Numbered from the stretch's first letter, positions 50,485-59,288 are shown. The stretch: 64,000 nucleotides of DNA from Dechloromonas sp. (GCA_028687035.1 JAQUAX010000004.1:62001-126000); one strand, 5' to 3'. The notes: generated from the sequence alone by a model not told the origin. Made by a program: numbers and translations.

Positions 50485-50560
50485 TGGTGCGTCCTGACGG
50501 GCTCGAACCGCCGACATCCAGCTTGTAAGGCTAGCGCTCTACCAACTGAGCTAAGAACGC
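50485..50560 (-). tRNA. tRNA-Val (anticodon TAC)
   Basis: The minus strand reads a 76-nt tRNA: GCGTTCTTAGCTCAGTTGG at the 5' end, anticodon stem CTAGC/GCTGG around CTTACAA (anticodon TAC), GGTTCGAGCC T-arm and encoded CCA. The acceptor stem GCGTTCT pairs with AGGACGC, one G-U pair. It starts only 16 nt after the stop of the ketoreductase gene, so the tRNA promoter must lie inside that gene or the tRNAs rely on operon readthrough. Confidence 0.96.
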
Positions 50561-50576
50561 GAGGGCGCGGATTGTA

Positions 50577-51296
50577 TCAGATCATCGCGCCGTTGATCGA
50601 GATGATTTGACCGGAAATGTAGCCGGCCCGCTCCGAGGCCAGGAAGGCGACGAGGTCGGCGACTTCTTCCGGTCGCCCGGCGCGCTGCATCGGCACGATG
50701 CGCCGGATCGCGTCGGCGTCGAAGCTGCCGTCGATCATGCCGGTTTCGATGATGCCGGGGGCGACCGCATTGACGGTGACGCCGCGGCTGGCCAGTTCGA
50801 GCGCCAGCGATCGGGTCGCGGCGTGCAGCGCGCCTTTCGCCGCCGAGTAATTGACCTGGCCGCGGTTGCCGGCCAGCGCGGCGACCGACGAAATGTTGAC
50901 GATGCGGCCCCAGCGCGTGCGCAGCATCGGCAGCGTCAGCGGCTGGGTCACGTTGAAGAAGCCGTTCAGCGACACGTCGACGACGCTGTCCCACTGCTCG
51001 CCGCTCATGCCCGGGAACACCGCGTCGGCGTGGATGCCGGCATTGTTGACGAGGATCTGGACCGGGCCCTCGTCGAGCAGTTCGGCCAGCGCGGCGGCCG
51101 TGGCCGCCCGGTCGGTGACGTCGAACACGGCGATGCCGGCGCTGCCGCCGGCTTCCCGAATTTCGCCGGCGAGCGCCTCCGCCCGGTCGCGGCCGCGGTT
51201 GGCATGGACGATGACGTGGTGGCCGTCGGCGGCCAGGCGCCGGCAGATCGCCGCGCCGATGCCGCCGCTGCCGCCGGTGACGAGCGCGCGCTTCAT
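50577..51296 (-). CDS. 3-ketoacyl-ACP reductase (FabG/ApeQ-like)
   Basis: A 239-residue short-chain dehydrogenase with NADP motif TGGSGGIG, NNAGI and the Ser-Tyr-Lys catalytic set in NISSVAALAG...YSAAK. The C-terminal half matches ACP reductases. It would reduce the beta-keto group after each elongation of the aryl polyene. It is the last gene of the leftward operon, overlaps the dehydratase gene (ATGA) and is followed directly by two tRNA genes. A housekeeping FabG role is possible but context favours the polyene pathway. Confidence 0.88.
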   Translation of the reverse strand: MKRALVTGGSGGIGAAICRRLAADGHHVIVHANRGRDRAEALAGEIREAGGSAGIAVFDVTDRAATAAALAELLDEGPVQILVNNAGIHADAVFPGMSGEQWDSVVDVSLNGFFNVTQPLTLPMLRTRWGRIVNISSVAALAGNRGQVNYSAAKGALHAATRSLALELASRGVTVNAVAPGIIETGMIDGSFDADAIRRIVPMQRAGRPEEVADLVAFLASERAGYISGQIISINGAMI

Positions 51297-51742
51297 CGCG
51301 GGGTCTCCTGGAGGACGGATGCGTCGAGCACGACGGCGGCCCGCCCGGCGAGCAGGCAGCGTCCGTCGTGGTCGACCGAGAACTGGTAGAGGATGTGGCC
51401 GGCGTCGCCGGACAGGCGTTCGGCCCGCACGTCGAGATGGCCCGGCCGGTCGTCGAGGCGGGCGACGTGCAGTTCGACGCCGCGCACGCTGGTCAGGTAG
51501 CCCTGGCGCGGCGGTCCGTCGCCGGCGGCAAGCAGCGCGCCATGCACGGCCATCGCCTGCGCCGCGTACTCGATGCCGGCGGCGGCGCCGAGGCGGCCGT
51601 CGGCGCGCAGCGGGTTGGCCGGGTCGTTGTGGCTGTTCGCCCGGCAGGCGATGTGATCGGCCGACCAGCCGACGACGGCGTCGAGCAGGCACATGGTGCC
51701 CTGGTGCGGGATGCGGGCGGCGATCGCGGCGCGGTCTAGCAC
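51293..51742 (-). CDS. Hotdog 3-hydroxyacyl-ACP dehydratase (ApeP-like)
   Basis: A 149-residue hotdog-fold protein resembling the ApeP dehydratase of aryl polyene loci: IPHQGTMCLLDAVVGW at the N-terminus, then GIEYAAQAMAVHGAL. The start is a GTG in the sequence GTGCTAG that overlaps the end of the chain-length-factor gene; no ATG is in a suitable position. It would eliminate water to form the conjugated double bonds. ATGA overlap with the reductase gene. Confidence 0.82.
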   Translation of the reverse strand: MLDRAAIAARIPHQGTMCLLDAVVGWSADHIACRANSHNDPANPLRADGRLGAAAGIEYAAQAMAVHGALLAAGDGPPRQGYLTSVRGVELHVARLDDRPGHLDVRAERLSGDAGHILYQFSVDHDGRCLLAGRAAVVLDASVLQETPR

Positions 51743-52536
51743 GGCGCGACGTCGACGGCGAGCTGCATCGGCGGCAGGTAGTCGAGGCAGGCGCGGCCGG
51801 CCTCGCCGCGGGCCAGCCGGGCGAGCAGCGGCAGCGCGCGCAGCGCCGGGATCGTGCCGCGCAGGCCTTCCAGGCCAGGGTCGGCCAGGCGGTCGGCGGC
51901 ATCGCGGGTCGGCGCGACGCCGATCCGGGCGAGCGAGCGCTCGCTTCGCTCCGGTGCCAGCAGCAGCGCGACGGCGCCGCAGTCCGGGGTGTCGCGCTTG
52001 GCGTGCATCGGGGTCGGGTATTCGCTGTCGTAGGCGATCAGCAGCGTCGTCTGGCGGTCGGCGGCGACCTGGGCCAGCGCATCGAGCAGGCCGGCGCCGA
52101 AGCTGGCGTCGTAGGCGCACAGCACCTGGCAAGGCGCCATCGAGCGGGTCGCGATGCCCCAGTAGCCGGCGGCGGCGTTATGCACGGAATTGGTGAAGCG
52201 GGTCGGCGAGATCTGGCGGTCGTCGGTGGCCAGCTGCTCGCACAGCGCGTGGCAGTTGTAGCCGTCGGCCCCGGAGGCGGCGAACACCGTGGCCAGCGTC
52301 GAGGCGTCGGCGCCGGCCGCGGCGACGGCTTCCATGCCGGCCGCCAGCGTCAGCTTGACGACGCGGCTGGCGCGCCGCCGTTCGGCGGCCGGCAGCATGG
52401 CCGGGGCCGGCAGCACGGTCGGTTCGGCGACCCACGGCCGCTCGCCGCGCAGCACGGCCTGCGTCGTCGGCCAGTCGGGCAGGCCGGGGCCGAGGCAGCC
52501 GATGCCGTCGATCCAGGCGGTCAGCGGGGCGCTCAT
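51736..52536 (-). CDS. Beta-ketoacyl synthase chain-length factor (ApeC-like)
   Basis: A 266-residue truncated ketosynthase-like protein (Ketoacyl-synt_2 type) starting TAWIDGIGCLGPGLPDW after the first residues. In place of the ketosynthase nucleophile segment it has CAYDAS at about 140-145, so the active Cys is not at the expected position and the protein is probably a non-catalytic partner. In the type II aryl polyene system such a factor pairs with a ketosynthase and controls chain length. It overlaps the ketosynthase gene (ATGA) and the dehydratase gene. Confidence 0.85.
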   Translation of the reverse strand: MSAPLTAWIDGIGCLGPGLPDWPTTQAVLRGERPWVAEPTVLPAPAMLPAAERRRASRVVKLTLAAGMEAVAAAGADASTLATVFAASGADGYNCHALCEQLATDDRQISPTRFTNSVHNAAAGYWGIATRSMAPCQVLCAYDASFGAGLLDALAQVAADRQTTLLIAYDSEYPTPMHAKRDTPDCGAVALLLAPERSERSLARIGVAPTRDAADRLADPGLEGLRGTIPALRALPLLARLARGEAGRACLDYLPPMQLAVDVAPC

Positions 52537-53723
52537 GCGGCGGCTCCGAAGACCAGCGCGCAGTTGCTGCCGCCGAAGCCGAAGGAATTGGACAGTGCGC
52601 GGCGCGGCGTGCCGGCGCGGGCCTGCAGCAGGTAGTCGAGGCGGATGTCCGGGTCGAGCGTCGCGGTGCCCGGGCTGCCCGGCAGCAGGCCGTCGGTCAG
52701 TGCCAGCGCGCAGATCACCGCCTCGACGGCGCCGGCGGCACCCAGCGTGTGGCCGGTCGCGCCCTTGGTCGAGCTGCACGGCACGCGGTCGCCGAACAGC
52801 GCGCCGACCGCCCTGCCCTCGGCGGCGTCGTTGGCCGGCGTCGAGGTGCCGTGCAGGTTGATGTAGTCGATGTCGCCCGGCGCCAGGCCGGCCGAACGCA
52901 GCGCGGCTTCCATCGCGAGCCGGGCGCCGAGGCCTTCCGGGTGCGGCGACGACATGTGGTAGGCGTCGCTCGATTCGCCGGCGCCGAGCAGCAGCACGTC
53001 GCCGGCGGCGGCGCGGTCGGCCCGTTCGAGCAGCGCGAAGGCGGCACCCTCGCCGACCGAGATGCCGTCGCGCGCCGCGTCGTAGGGCCGGCACGGCTGC
53101 GGCGACGTCAGCTCGAGCGACGCGAAGCCGTACAGCGTGGTCAGGCACAGCGTGTCGACGCCGCCGACGACCGCGGCGTCGATGCTGCCCAGCGCGAGCT
53201 GGCGGGCGGCCGCCGCGAACACCTTGGCGCTCGACGAGCACGCGGTCGAGATGGCCATCGCGATGCCTTCGAGGCCGAAATAGGCGCGCGTGAATTCGGC
53301 CAGCGAGAACGAGTTGTGCGTCGTCCGGTAAATGAAGTCGGCGGGCAGCTCGCCGGTCTGCGGGTCGCGCCGGCGGTAGGCGAGTTCGGTCTGCAGGATG
53401 CCGGCCGTGCTGGTGCCGAGGAAGACGCCGACGCGGTCGCGGCCGTGGCGGGCGATCGCGGCGCGGACGCGGTCGGCGAAGCCGTCGGCTTCGAGGCCGA
53501 GCAGCGTCAGCCGGTTGTTGCGGCAGTCGTAGTCGGCCAGCGTTTCGGGCAGGCGCACCGCGTCCACCGCGGGAACCTCGCCGATCCAGGTATCGAGCCG
53601 TACCGTCTCGAAGGCGCAGGGCGCCAGGCCGCTGCGCCCGTCGCGCAGTGCCGTGCGCAGGGCATCGACGCTTTGCCCGAGGCAGGTGGTGGCGGTGTAG
53701 GCGGAAAGCAGCAGCGGGGTCAC
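52533..53723 (-). CDS. Beta-ketoacyl-ACP synthase (aryl polyene)
   Basis: A 396-residue condensing enzyme with a full Cys-His-His set: Cys162 in STACSSSA, His291 in NLHGTSTP and His325 in KGATGHTLGAAG. The C-terminal SNSFGFGGSN is conserved. It is adjacent to the chain-length factor (ATGA overlap) and may form the heterodimer with it, although the second ketosynthase at the window's right end is an alternative partner. It is separated from the DUF1615 gene by 35 bp. Confidence 0.92.
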   Translation of the reverse strand: MTPLLLSAYTATTCLGQSVDALRTALRDGRSGLAPCAFETVRLDTWIGEVPAVDAVRLPETLADYDCRNNRLTLLGLEADGFADRVRAAIARHGRDRVGVFLGTSTAGILQTELAYRRRDPQTGELPADFIYRTTHNSFSLAEFTRAYFGLEGIAMAISTACSSSAKVFAAAARQLALGSIDAAVVGGVDTLCLTTLYGFASLELTSPQPCRPYDAARDGISVGEGAAFALLERADRAAAGDVLLLGAGESSDAYHMSSPHPEGLGARLAMEAALRSAGLAPGDIDYINLHGTSTPANDAAEGRAVGALFGDRVPCSSTKGATGHTLGAAGAVEAVICALALTDGLLPGSPGTATLDPDIRLDYLLQARAGTPRRALSNSFGFGGSNCALVFGAAA

Positions 53724-53758
53724 GGCGGGGCTCGGGTCGGGTTGCGGCGGATTTTAGC

Positions 53759-54967
53759 TCAAGCCGCGCCGCGGTCGCGCGCCAGGCAGCTGCGGTAGCG
53801 GCCCTCGACGCGGCGGGCGAACCATTCGGTGGTCAGCTTGCGGCGGATTTTCGGGCTCTTCAGGTCGATGCGCGGCATCGCCTGGCGGGCGACCGGGCCG
53901 CCGGCCGCCTTGTCGGCCAGCGCGAAGACGCGGGCATACAGCGTGCTGCGCGCAAAGGCCGGCGATTTCTCGAGCAGCAGGTCGCGGCGGATCTGCGAGC
54001 GGGTCATTTCCAGCCGGTCGCGGATGGCCAGCGCGGCGTCCTCGACCTCGCTGGTGTCGAGCGCGGCGTCGCCCTTGTCGTAGCGCAGCAGGTCGCCGTC
54101 GAGGCTCAGCTTGCGGCCGGCGACGCGGCCCAGCGCGGCCTGGAAGGCGGCGTTGCGGCTGGAATGGCGGCCGGCGTTGAAATCGGCGAAGCGGTAGACG
54201 ACGTTGTCGTAGCCGACCGGGTAGTCGAGCAGGATGGCGACGCCGAAATAGACCCCGCCGCGCCGCGTGAACACCTCGTTGCGCAGGTCGCGCTCGACCG
54301 GGTAGGGATAGCCGCGATCCTTCGCCTGCTGCTCGGCGAAGGCGACGCTGACCTGCATCGGGCCGCCGGTGCGCACCGGGTTGTGGCCGGCCAGCAGCGT
54401 CTTGCCGAAGGGCAGTTCGGCGGTCATGTCCTCGTACAGCGCGTTCAGTTCCTTCTCGGTCTTCAACGCGTCGATGCGCTGCTGGTAGCTGCGTCCGTCC
54501 GGCGAAGTCTTCAGCAGCGCCGTCGAGACGACCAGCTTCGGGATGCCGTAGCGCCCGGTCCGCTCTTCCAGTTCGCGCTGCACGATGGCGGCCAGGCCGG
54601 GCACCGCGGGATCGGCCTGGAAGCTGGATTCCTGCTCGATAATCGCGATCGCCGCGCAGTAGGTCGGCGCCGCGTGCGGGATGCCGAGGTGCGCGAACGC
54701 GGTGTACAGGTCGCCGGTCCAGCCGGCGCGGTCCTTGACGCGGGCCGGCAGCAGCCGGGCGGCGCGGTTGCGCACCGCGCTTTCGTCGAGCGAGGTCGGC
54801 CAGGCGGTCAGCGTCCGGCCGTTGGCGCCGCGCGCCAGGTCGGGCGGCAGCGCCGGGCCTTCCGGTTCGCCTTCGAACAGCGAGCAGCTGGCCAGAACGG
54901 CCAGCGGCAGCGCGAGCAGCAGCCGGCGCAGGCGGCCGGAAAAGGGGGCGGAATGGATACGGGTCAT
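53759..54967 (-). CDS. DUF1615 lipoprotein
   Basis: A 402-residue exported protein with an N-terminal signal peptide ending in lipobox LASC, so it should be lipid-anchored. The rest matches DUF1615: YCAAIAIIEQESSFQADP (a lysozyme-like Glu-containing segment), GPMQVSV and YRFADFNAGRHSSRNAAF. The pattern of IEQESSF and GPMQVS recalls lytic transglycosylases, but catalysis is unproven. It overlaps the deacetylase gene (ATGA). It is not a standard member of aryl polyene loci that I know of. Confidence 0.75.
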   Translation of the reverse strand: MTRIHSAPFSGRLRRLLLALPLAVLASCSLFEGEPEGPALPPDLARGANGRTLTAWPTSLDESAVRNRAARLLPARVKDRAGWTGDLYTAFAHLGIPHAAPTYCAAIAIIEQESSFQADPAVPGLAAIVQRELEERTGRYGIPKLVVSTALLKTSPDGRSYQQRIDALKTEKELNALYEDMTAELPFGKTLLAGHNPVRTGGPMQVSVAFAEQQAKDRGYPYPVERDLRNEVFTRRGGVYFGVAILLDYPVGYDNVVYRFADFNAGRHSSRNAAFQAALGRVAGRKLSLDGDLLRYDKGDAALDTSEVEDAALAIRDRLEMTRSQIRRDLLLEKSPAFARSTLYARVFALADKAAGGPVARQAMPRIDLKSPKIRRKLTTEWFARRVEGRYRSCLARDRGAA

Positions 54968-55764
54968 GGCAGGGCGTCGTCGAGCGTCACGGGGGTCAGT
55001 CCGCGCGCCGCGCAGTCTGCTAGCAGGCGCGGCAGGACCGCGAGGATAACCGCTTCGCCGTCTGCCGTGCGCGCCGCGTGGCCGTCGTGCAGCAGCAGCA
55101 CGTCGCCGCCGGCCAGCTGGCGGGTCAGCCGGGCCCGGACGGTGGCCGGGTCGCCGCAGCGGGTGTCGTAGGCGCGCCGCGTCCAGGCCGCGAGCTGCAG
55201 GCCCTGGCGGTGCAGTACCGGGTCGAGGAAGGGGTTGCGCAGCCCGGCGGTCGCCCGGAAGAAGCGCGGCGCGCGGCCGGTCAGTTCGGCCATTGTCTGC
55301 TGCGCGGCGGCGATGTCGGCCGCCATGCGGCGCGGTCCGAAGGTCGCGAAGGCGCTCGAATGGGCGTCGCCGTGGTTCTCGACGCGGTGGCCGCGGGCGG
55401 CGATCGCGCGGCACAGCGCCGGATGGCGGCGGGCGCGCCGGCCGATGCAGAAGAACGTGGCGCGGACGCCGGCCGCGTCGAGCAGGTCGAGCACGCGCGG
55501 CGTGACTTCGGGGTCGGGGCCGTCGTCGATGGTCAGCGCGATCTCGCCGCGCGCCGCGGCGGCGGCCGGCAGCCGGACCAGGTTGGGGCCGAGCAGCGTC
55601 GAGCGCGGCAGCAGGCCGGCCGCGGTCAGCAGCGCGTGGTCGGCGGCCAGCGCGCCGAGCGCCCACGGCCACAGGCCGGGCGCCGCGAGCAGGCCGAGTC
55701 CGGCCGCGCCGTGCAGCGCGAAGGACAGTTTCAGCGCGGTCGAGGGATGCCAGGCGGTGGACAT
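54964..55764 (-). CDS. Polysaccharide deacetylase-family protein
   Basis: A 266-residue NodB-homology protein. A hydrophobic N-terminus (about 10-50) may span the membrane twice. Catalytic elements are TIDDGPDP (Asp pair), NHGDAHSS with the two zinc His, and a final LLLHDGH. It could remove an acetyl group from a sugar, for example on a glycosylated pigment or on peptidoglycan. ATGA overlap with the DUF1615 gene; 4 bp after the hydrolase stop. Confidence 0.82.
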   Translation of the reverse strand: MSTAWHPSTALKLSFALHGAAGLGLLAAPGLWPWALGALAADHALLTAAGLLPRSTLLGPNLVRLPAAAAARGEIALTIDDGPDPEVTPRVLDLLDAAGVRATFFCIGRRARRHPALCRAIAARGHRVENHGDAHSSAFATFGPRRMAADIAAAQQTMAELTGRAPRFFRATAGLRNPFLDPVLHRQGLQLAAWTRRAYDTRCGDPATVRARLTRQLAGGDVLLLHDGHAARTADGEAVILAVLPRLLADCAARGLTPVTLDDALP

Positions 55765-55768
55765 GCGT

Positions 55769-56404
55769 TTATGCGGAAAAATGGCCGAGATCGAGGAAAT
55801 CTTCCCATAGCGCCTGCCATACCGGCCACTCGTGGCCGCCGGGCCGGACGCGGCGCGTGGCCTCCGGGAAGCGGCCGGCGATCGCCGCCATGCCGTCGGC
55901 GAAGCGGTCGTCGGCGCCGTAGCCGACGAAGGCCGGGCGGTCCGGGCCGCGCAGCCAGTTCCAGGCGCGGAATTCCGGGTCGGCCTGCTGGGCGGCGTCC
56001 GGCTGCCAGGCGTCGAGGCCGCCGGCCGCGTCGATCGCGCGCCGGGTCAGGCGGCTGCCCGGGTAGGGGGCGATCAGGCACAGGCCGTCCACCGAATCCG
56101 GATCGTCGGCCGCCTGGCACAGTGCGAGCAGGCCGCCCAGCGAGATGCCGCCCAGCCAGACCCGGCGATAGCCGGCGCGGGCCGGCGCCAGCACCTGGTC
56201 GGCCAGCGCGGTCAGCGCGCCGCCGCCGGAAATGGTCGCCAGATCGAGGTCCACCGCGACCAGGTCGAGTGCCGCCCCGCGCCGCTCGACGGCGGCGAAG
56301 AAGCCGGCATCGCGGAAATCCTCGGGCCGCATGTAGGCGCCGGGCAGCAGCACCAGCAGGCTGTCGGCGCCGCGGCGGGCGTCCAGCGTGCGCAGCCGGC
56401 TCAT
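55769..56404 (-). CDS. Alpha/beta hydrolase-like protein
   Basis: A 211-residue predicted hydrolase. GGISLGGL provides the nucleophile elbow (GxSxG), GYGADDRFA the acid and GGHEWPVW the base, giving a plausible Ser-Asp-His triad. No signal peptide. It could be an editing thioesterase or lipid esterase in the operon, a role filled in other aryl polyene loci by hotdog thioesterases; this is inference. It overlaps the exporter gene by 4 bp. Confidence 0.7.
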   Translation of the reverse strand: MSRLRTLDARRGADSLLVLLPGAYMRPEDFRDAGFFAAVERRGAALDLVAVDLDLATISGGGALTALADQVLAPARAGYRRVWLGGISLGGLLALCQAADDPDSVDGLCLIAPYPGSRLTRRAIDAAGGLDAWQPDAAQQADPEFRAWNWLRGPDRPAFVGYGADDRFADGMAAIAGRFPEATRRVRPGGHEWPVWQALWEDFLDLGHFSA

Positions 56405-58719
56405 CTGGCGGTTCCACGTGGAACGACCACGGCCGACAGCAGCAGCGCCAGCACGGCGCCCGGCCCGACGGTGACGCCGACCGCGTGCAATACCGGCACC
56501 GAGGACAGGCCCAGCGTGCCGAAGCCGATCGTCGTCGTCAGGTTGGCCAGCCCCATCGCGACCAGCGTCTCGTCGTCGGCGCCGCCGGCCTGCTCCAGGT
56601 GGTCGAAGAACAGCGCGTAGTTGGAGCCGACCGCGACGATCAGCAGCAGGCCGACCAGATGCAGCAGGTGCAGGCGCTCGCCGGCCAGGTGCAGGCCGGC
56701 GACGACCAGCGCGACGGCGACGACCAGCGGCAGCAGCACCGCGGCCAGCCGGCGCGGCGAGCGCAGCGTGACGGCGAGCAGCAGCACGATGGCGAGCAGG
56801 CCGGCGCCGGACAGCGCGACCGCCTCGCCGAGGTAGTCGGCGTACAGCGTGTCGAATTCGCCCTTCATGTCGATGAACAGCGCGTCGCTGCCGGCCAGCG
56901 CGGCGCGCAGCGCGGCCGGATCGACGTCGGCGCCGCCGGCCGGCGGGCGCAGCGGGAGCAGCACGCTCCACGTGTCGGCGCGGGGCAGCAGCAGCGAATC
57001 GACGGCCAGCGCCAGCGCGCTGCCGTCGAGGTCGGCGCGCTCGATCGGCGCCTGCCGGCGGGCCGCGTCCACGGCGTCGACGAAGGGTTCGAGCTTGTCG
57101 GCGGCCAGCGGCAGGTCGGCCAGCGCCGCGCGCAGCCGCGGGCGCAGCTCGTCCGGCGCCGGCAGGCTGGCCAGCCGGGCCGCCTGGGCCGCGCGGCTGG
57201 GCAGGAAGCGGGCCGGCGTGTCGTAGCCGCCGATCAGGCCGTCGGCGACCAGCCGGTCGAGGCGCTGCCCTGCCCGCTCGGCGGCCTGCAGCGCGGCCTC
57301 GCGGTCGGCGCCGGCGACGACGACCAGGTAGCGCGCGTCGGGCGCCCCGAGATCGGCGCGCAGCGCGCCGTCGACCGCGGCGGCCTCGGCGCTGACCGTG
57401 CTCAGCACCGACAGGTCCGGCTGCCACAGCCGGTCGCGCTGCTGGCCGAGGTAGGCGAAGGCGGCGACGGCCAGCGCCAGCAGCGGCCAGCGCAGCCGGC
57501 GCAGCGCGGCGAAGGCGGCGCGCAGCCGGCGGCCGGCCGGGCCCGGATCGCGCGTCGCCGCCGCATCGCCGGCCAGCTGCGGCAGCAGCCAGCGGGTGAC
57601 CAGCGCCGCGGTCAGCACGCCGCTCAGCGCGTACAGGCCGAGCTGGGCGAGGCCGGGAAAGCCGGACAGCATCAGCGCGCCGAAGCCGCACAGCGAGGTC
57701 GCGACGCCGAGGCGGATGGTCGGCCAGAAGCGCTCGCGCCATGCGTCGACGCCGAGCCGGCCGGACTGCACGAAGTAGTAGATCGAGTAATCGACGGCTT
57801 CGCCGATCAGCGCCGAGCCGAAGCCGACGGTGATGCCGAACACCGTGCCGAAGGCCAGGCTGACCGCGACGACGCCGGCCAGCGCGCCGGAGGCGACCGG
57901 CAGCAGGCCGAGTCCGACCAGGCGCGGCGAGCGGTAGACGACGAGCAGCACGGCGACGATGGCCAGCGTGCCGATCATCGACAGCCGCGACACCTCGTCC
58001 TTGATCGTCGCCCGCGCCTCGACCGCGAAGCGGCCGGGGCCGGACAGCACCAGGCGCAGGCCGTCGCCGGCCGCGGCCGCGAAGTCGGCGCGGATCGCGG
58101 CGATCGCGGCTTCCTGGCCGTCGGTGTCGGAACCGAGCGCCCGCGTCTGCAGCAGCAGCAGCGCCCGGCTGCCGTCGCGCGAGGCCCAGACGCCGTCGCG
58201 CATCGCCGGCTGCGTGCCGCCGTTCAGATTGCTGACCAGTTCGTACAGCTCGCCGGTCGGGTCGCGCGTCAGGAAGGGCTTGACCAGCATGCCGGCCGGC
58301 GACGCGAGCAGGTCGATGCTGCCGGAAATCGCGTCGCGCAGGCCGTCGACCGTGAAACGCTGCGGGCCGACCGCGGGGCTCAGCAGGTAGCGGCGGGCGA
58401 ACAGCAGGTCGCGCTCGGCGGCGATGCTGCCGGCCTCGCCGTTCTGCACCGACACGAAAGCGGGCCGCGCCGCCAGCCGCTCGCGCAGTGCGCGCGACGC
58501 CGCGGCGCGTTGCGCGCCGTCGCCGCCCTCGATGCCGACCATCAGCAGGCGCGACACGACGCCTTCCTTCAGCTGGTCGATCAGCACCTGCTGCTCGGCG
58601 CTCGGCGTCGACGGCAGGAAGAAGGACATGTCGGCCGTGAACCGGCTGTTCCAGACGATCGCGGCGCCGGCCAGCATGGCCAGCGCCCACAGCAGGAAGG
58701 CGCGGGCGCGGCGGCTCAT
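56401..58719 (-). CDS. MMPL/RND-family exporter
   Basis: A 772-residue transporter with two repeats, each a membrane helix, a periplasmic domain and five more helices, about 12 in total. Landmarks are GFGSALIGEAVDYSIYYF in the first half and LLIVAVGSNYALFFDHLEQ in the second, each with acidic residues typical of proton-driven MMPL proteins. It lies between LolA-like and hydrolase genes in overlapping frames, matching the exporter of aryl polyene loci that moves the lipid-linked pigment across the inner membrane. Its last codons contain a parS-like palindrome. Confidence 0.88.
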   Translation of the reverse strand: MSRRARAFLLWALAMLAGAAIVWNSRFTADMSFFLPSTPSAEQQVLIDQLKEGVVSRLLMVGIEGGDGAQRAAASRALRERLAARPAFVSVQNGEAGSIAAERDLLFARRYLLSPAVGPQRFTVDGLRDAISGSIDLLASPAGMLVKPFLTRDPTGELYELVSNLNGGTQPAMRDGVWASRDGSRALLLLQTRALGSDTDGQEAAIAAIRADFAAAAGDGLRLVLSGPGRFAVEARATIKDEVSRLSMIGTLAIVAVLLVVYRSPRLVGLGLLPVASGALAGVVAVSLAFGTVFGITVGFGSALIGEAVDYSIYYFVQSGRLGVDAWRERFWPTIRLGVATSLCGFGALMLSGFPGLAQLGLYALSGVLTAALVTRWLLPQLAGDAAATRDPGPAGRRLRAAFAALRRLRWPLLALAVAAFAYLGQQRDRLWQPDLSVLSTVSAEAAAVDGALRADLGAPDARYLVVVAGADREAALQAAERAGQRLDRLVADGLIGGYDTPARFLPSRAAQAARLASLPAPDELRPRLRAALADLPLAADKLEPFVDAVDAARRQAPIERADLDGSALALAVDSLLLPRADTWSVLLPLRPPAGGADVDPAALRAALAGSDALFIDMKGEFDTLYADYLGEAVALSGAGLLAIVLLLAVTLRSPRRLAAVLLPLVVAVALVVAGLHLAGERLHLLHLVGLLLIVAVGSNYALFFDHLEQAGGADDETLVAMGLANLTTTIGFGTLGLSSVPVLHAVGVTVGPGAVLALLLSAVVVPRGTAR
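56410..56425. promoter_or_regulatory. parS-like ParB-binding site 3 (3' end of exporter gene)
   Basis: GTTCCACGTGGAAC at 56411-56424 is a perfect 14-bp palindrome that differs from the consensus core GTTTCACGTGAAAC by one symmetric substitution, a variant I recall for Pseudomonas parS sites. It lies in the last few codons of the MMPL exporter gene. Distance to the candidate oriC is about 33 kb, within the usual range for parS. Confidence 0.7.
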
Positions 58720-59288
58720 CGCAGTTCGACCGGGTCGATCGACAGCACGGAGCGGTCGCCGTCGGCCTGCAGGTACTCGATCTGGCGCACCTGGTTGCCG
58801 CTGCCGCTGACCGTGATGCGCAGCACCAGCGCGGCGATCTTCTGGTCGCTGGGCAGCAGCGTCAGCACCCACTTGTCGGCCGTGCCGGCCAGGTGCAGCG
58901 CGTAGTTGCGCTCGAGCGCCGAGCGGTCGCCGGACAGCGTGCCGCGGATGCTGTCGACGAAGGCCAGCGCTTCCGGCTGGGCGGCCAGGTTGATCGTCAG
59001 CTTGCGCCTGTCGCGCTCGATCGACAGCTGGTCGCGCTCGAGCAGCAGGCGTTCCGGCTTCGGCGTCAGCGTCAGCTTCTCGAGCCGGTCGGGCGCGGTG
59101 TAGGTCATTTCGCCGGTGGCGACGACCGGCTTGTCGAGCAGCGCGATGTACTTCTTCTCGACGAACTTCGCGCGGCCGCCCTTGTGGCGGGCGAGGTCGG
59201 CCATCAGCTGGCCGATGTCGAAGGCGGCGGCGGCCGGCAGCGCGAGGCAGGCGATCAGCAGGCCGGCGGCGAAGCGGGAAAGGGTCAT
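58716..59288 (-). CDS. LolA-like outer-membrane lipoprotein carrier
   Basis: A 190-residue periplasmic protein with a signal peptide (FAAGLLIACLALPAAAA-F). The body is LolA-like: GQLMADLARHKGGRAKFVEKKYIALLDKPVVATGEMTY and repeated amphipathic strands. It most likely carries the hydrophobic pigment-lipid across the periplasm. It overlaps both the exporter and acyltransferase genes (ATGA on each side), as in aryl polyene loci elsewhere. Confidence 0.82.
   Translation of the reverse strand: MTLSRFAAGLLIACLALPAAAAFDIGQLMADLARHKGGRAKFVEKKYIALLDKPVVATGEMTYTAPDRLEKLTLTPKPERLLLERDQLSIERDRRKLTINLAAQPEALAFVDSIRGTLSGDRSALERNYALHLAGTADKWVLTLLPSDQKIAALVLRITVSGSGNQVRQIEYLQADGDRSVLSIDPVELR

Noticed and set aside
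55078..58905. Very long rightward open frame (1275 codons) across the exporter and hydrolase genes
   Set aside because: Translation is Arg/Gln/Ala repeats without domains; the leftward frames contain clear MMPL, hydrolase and deacetylase motifs. Such antisense frames are common at this GC content.
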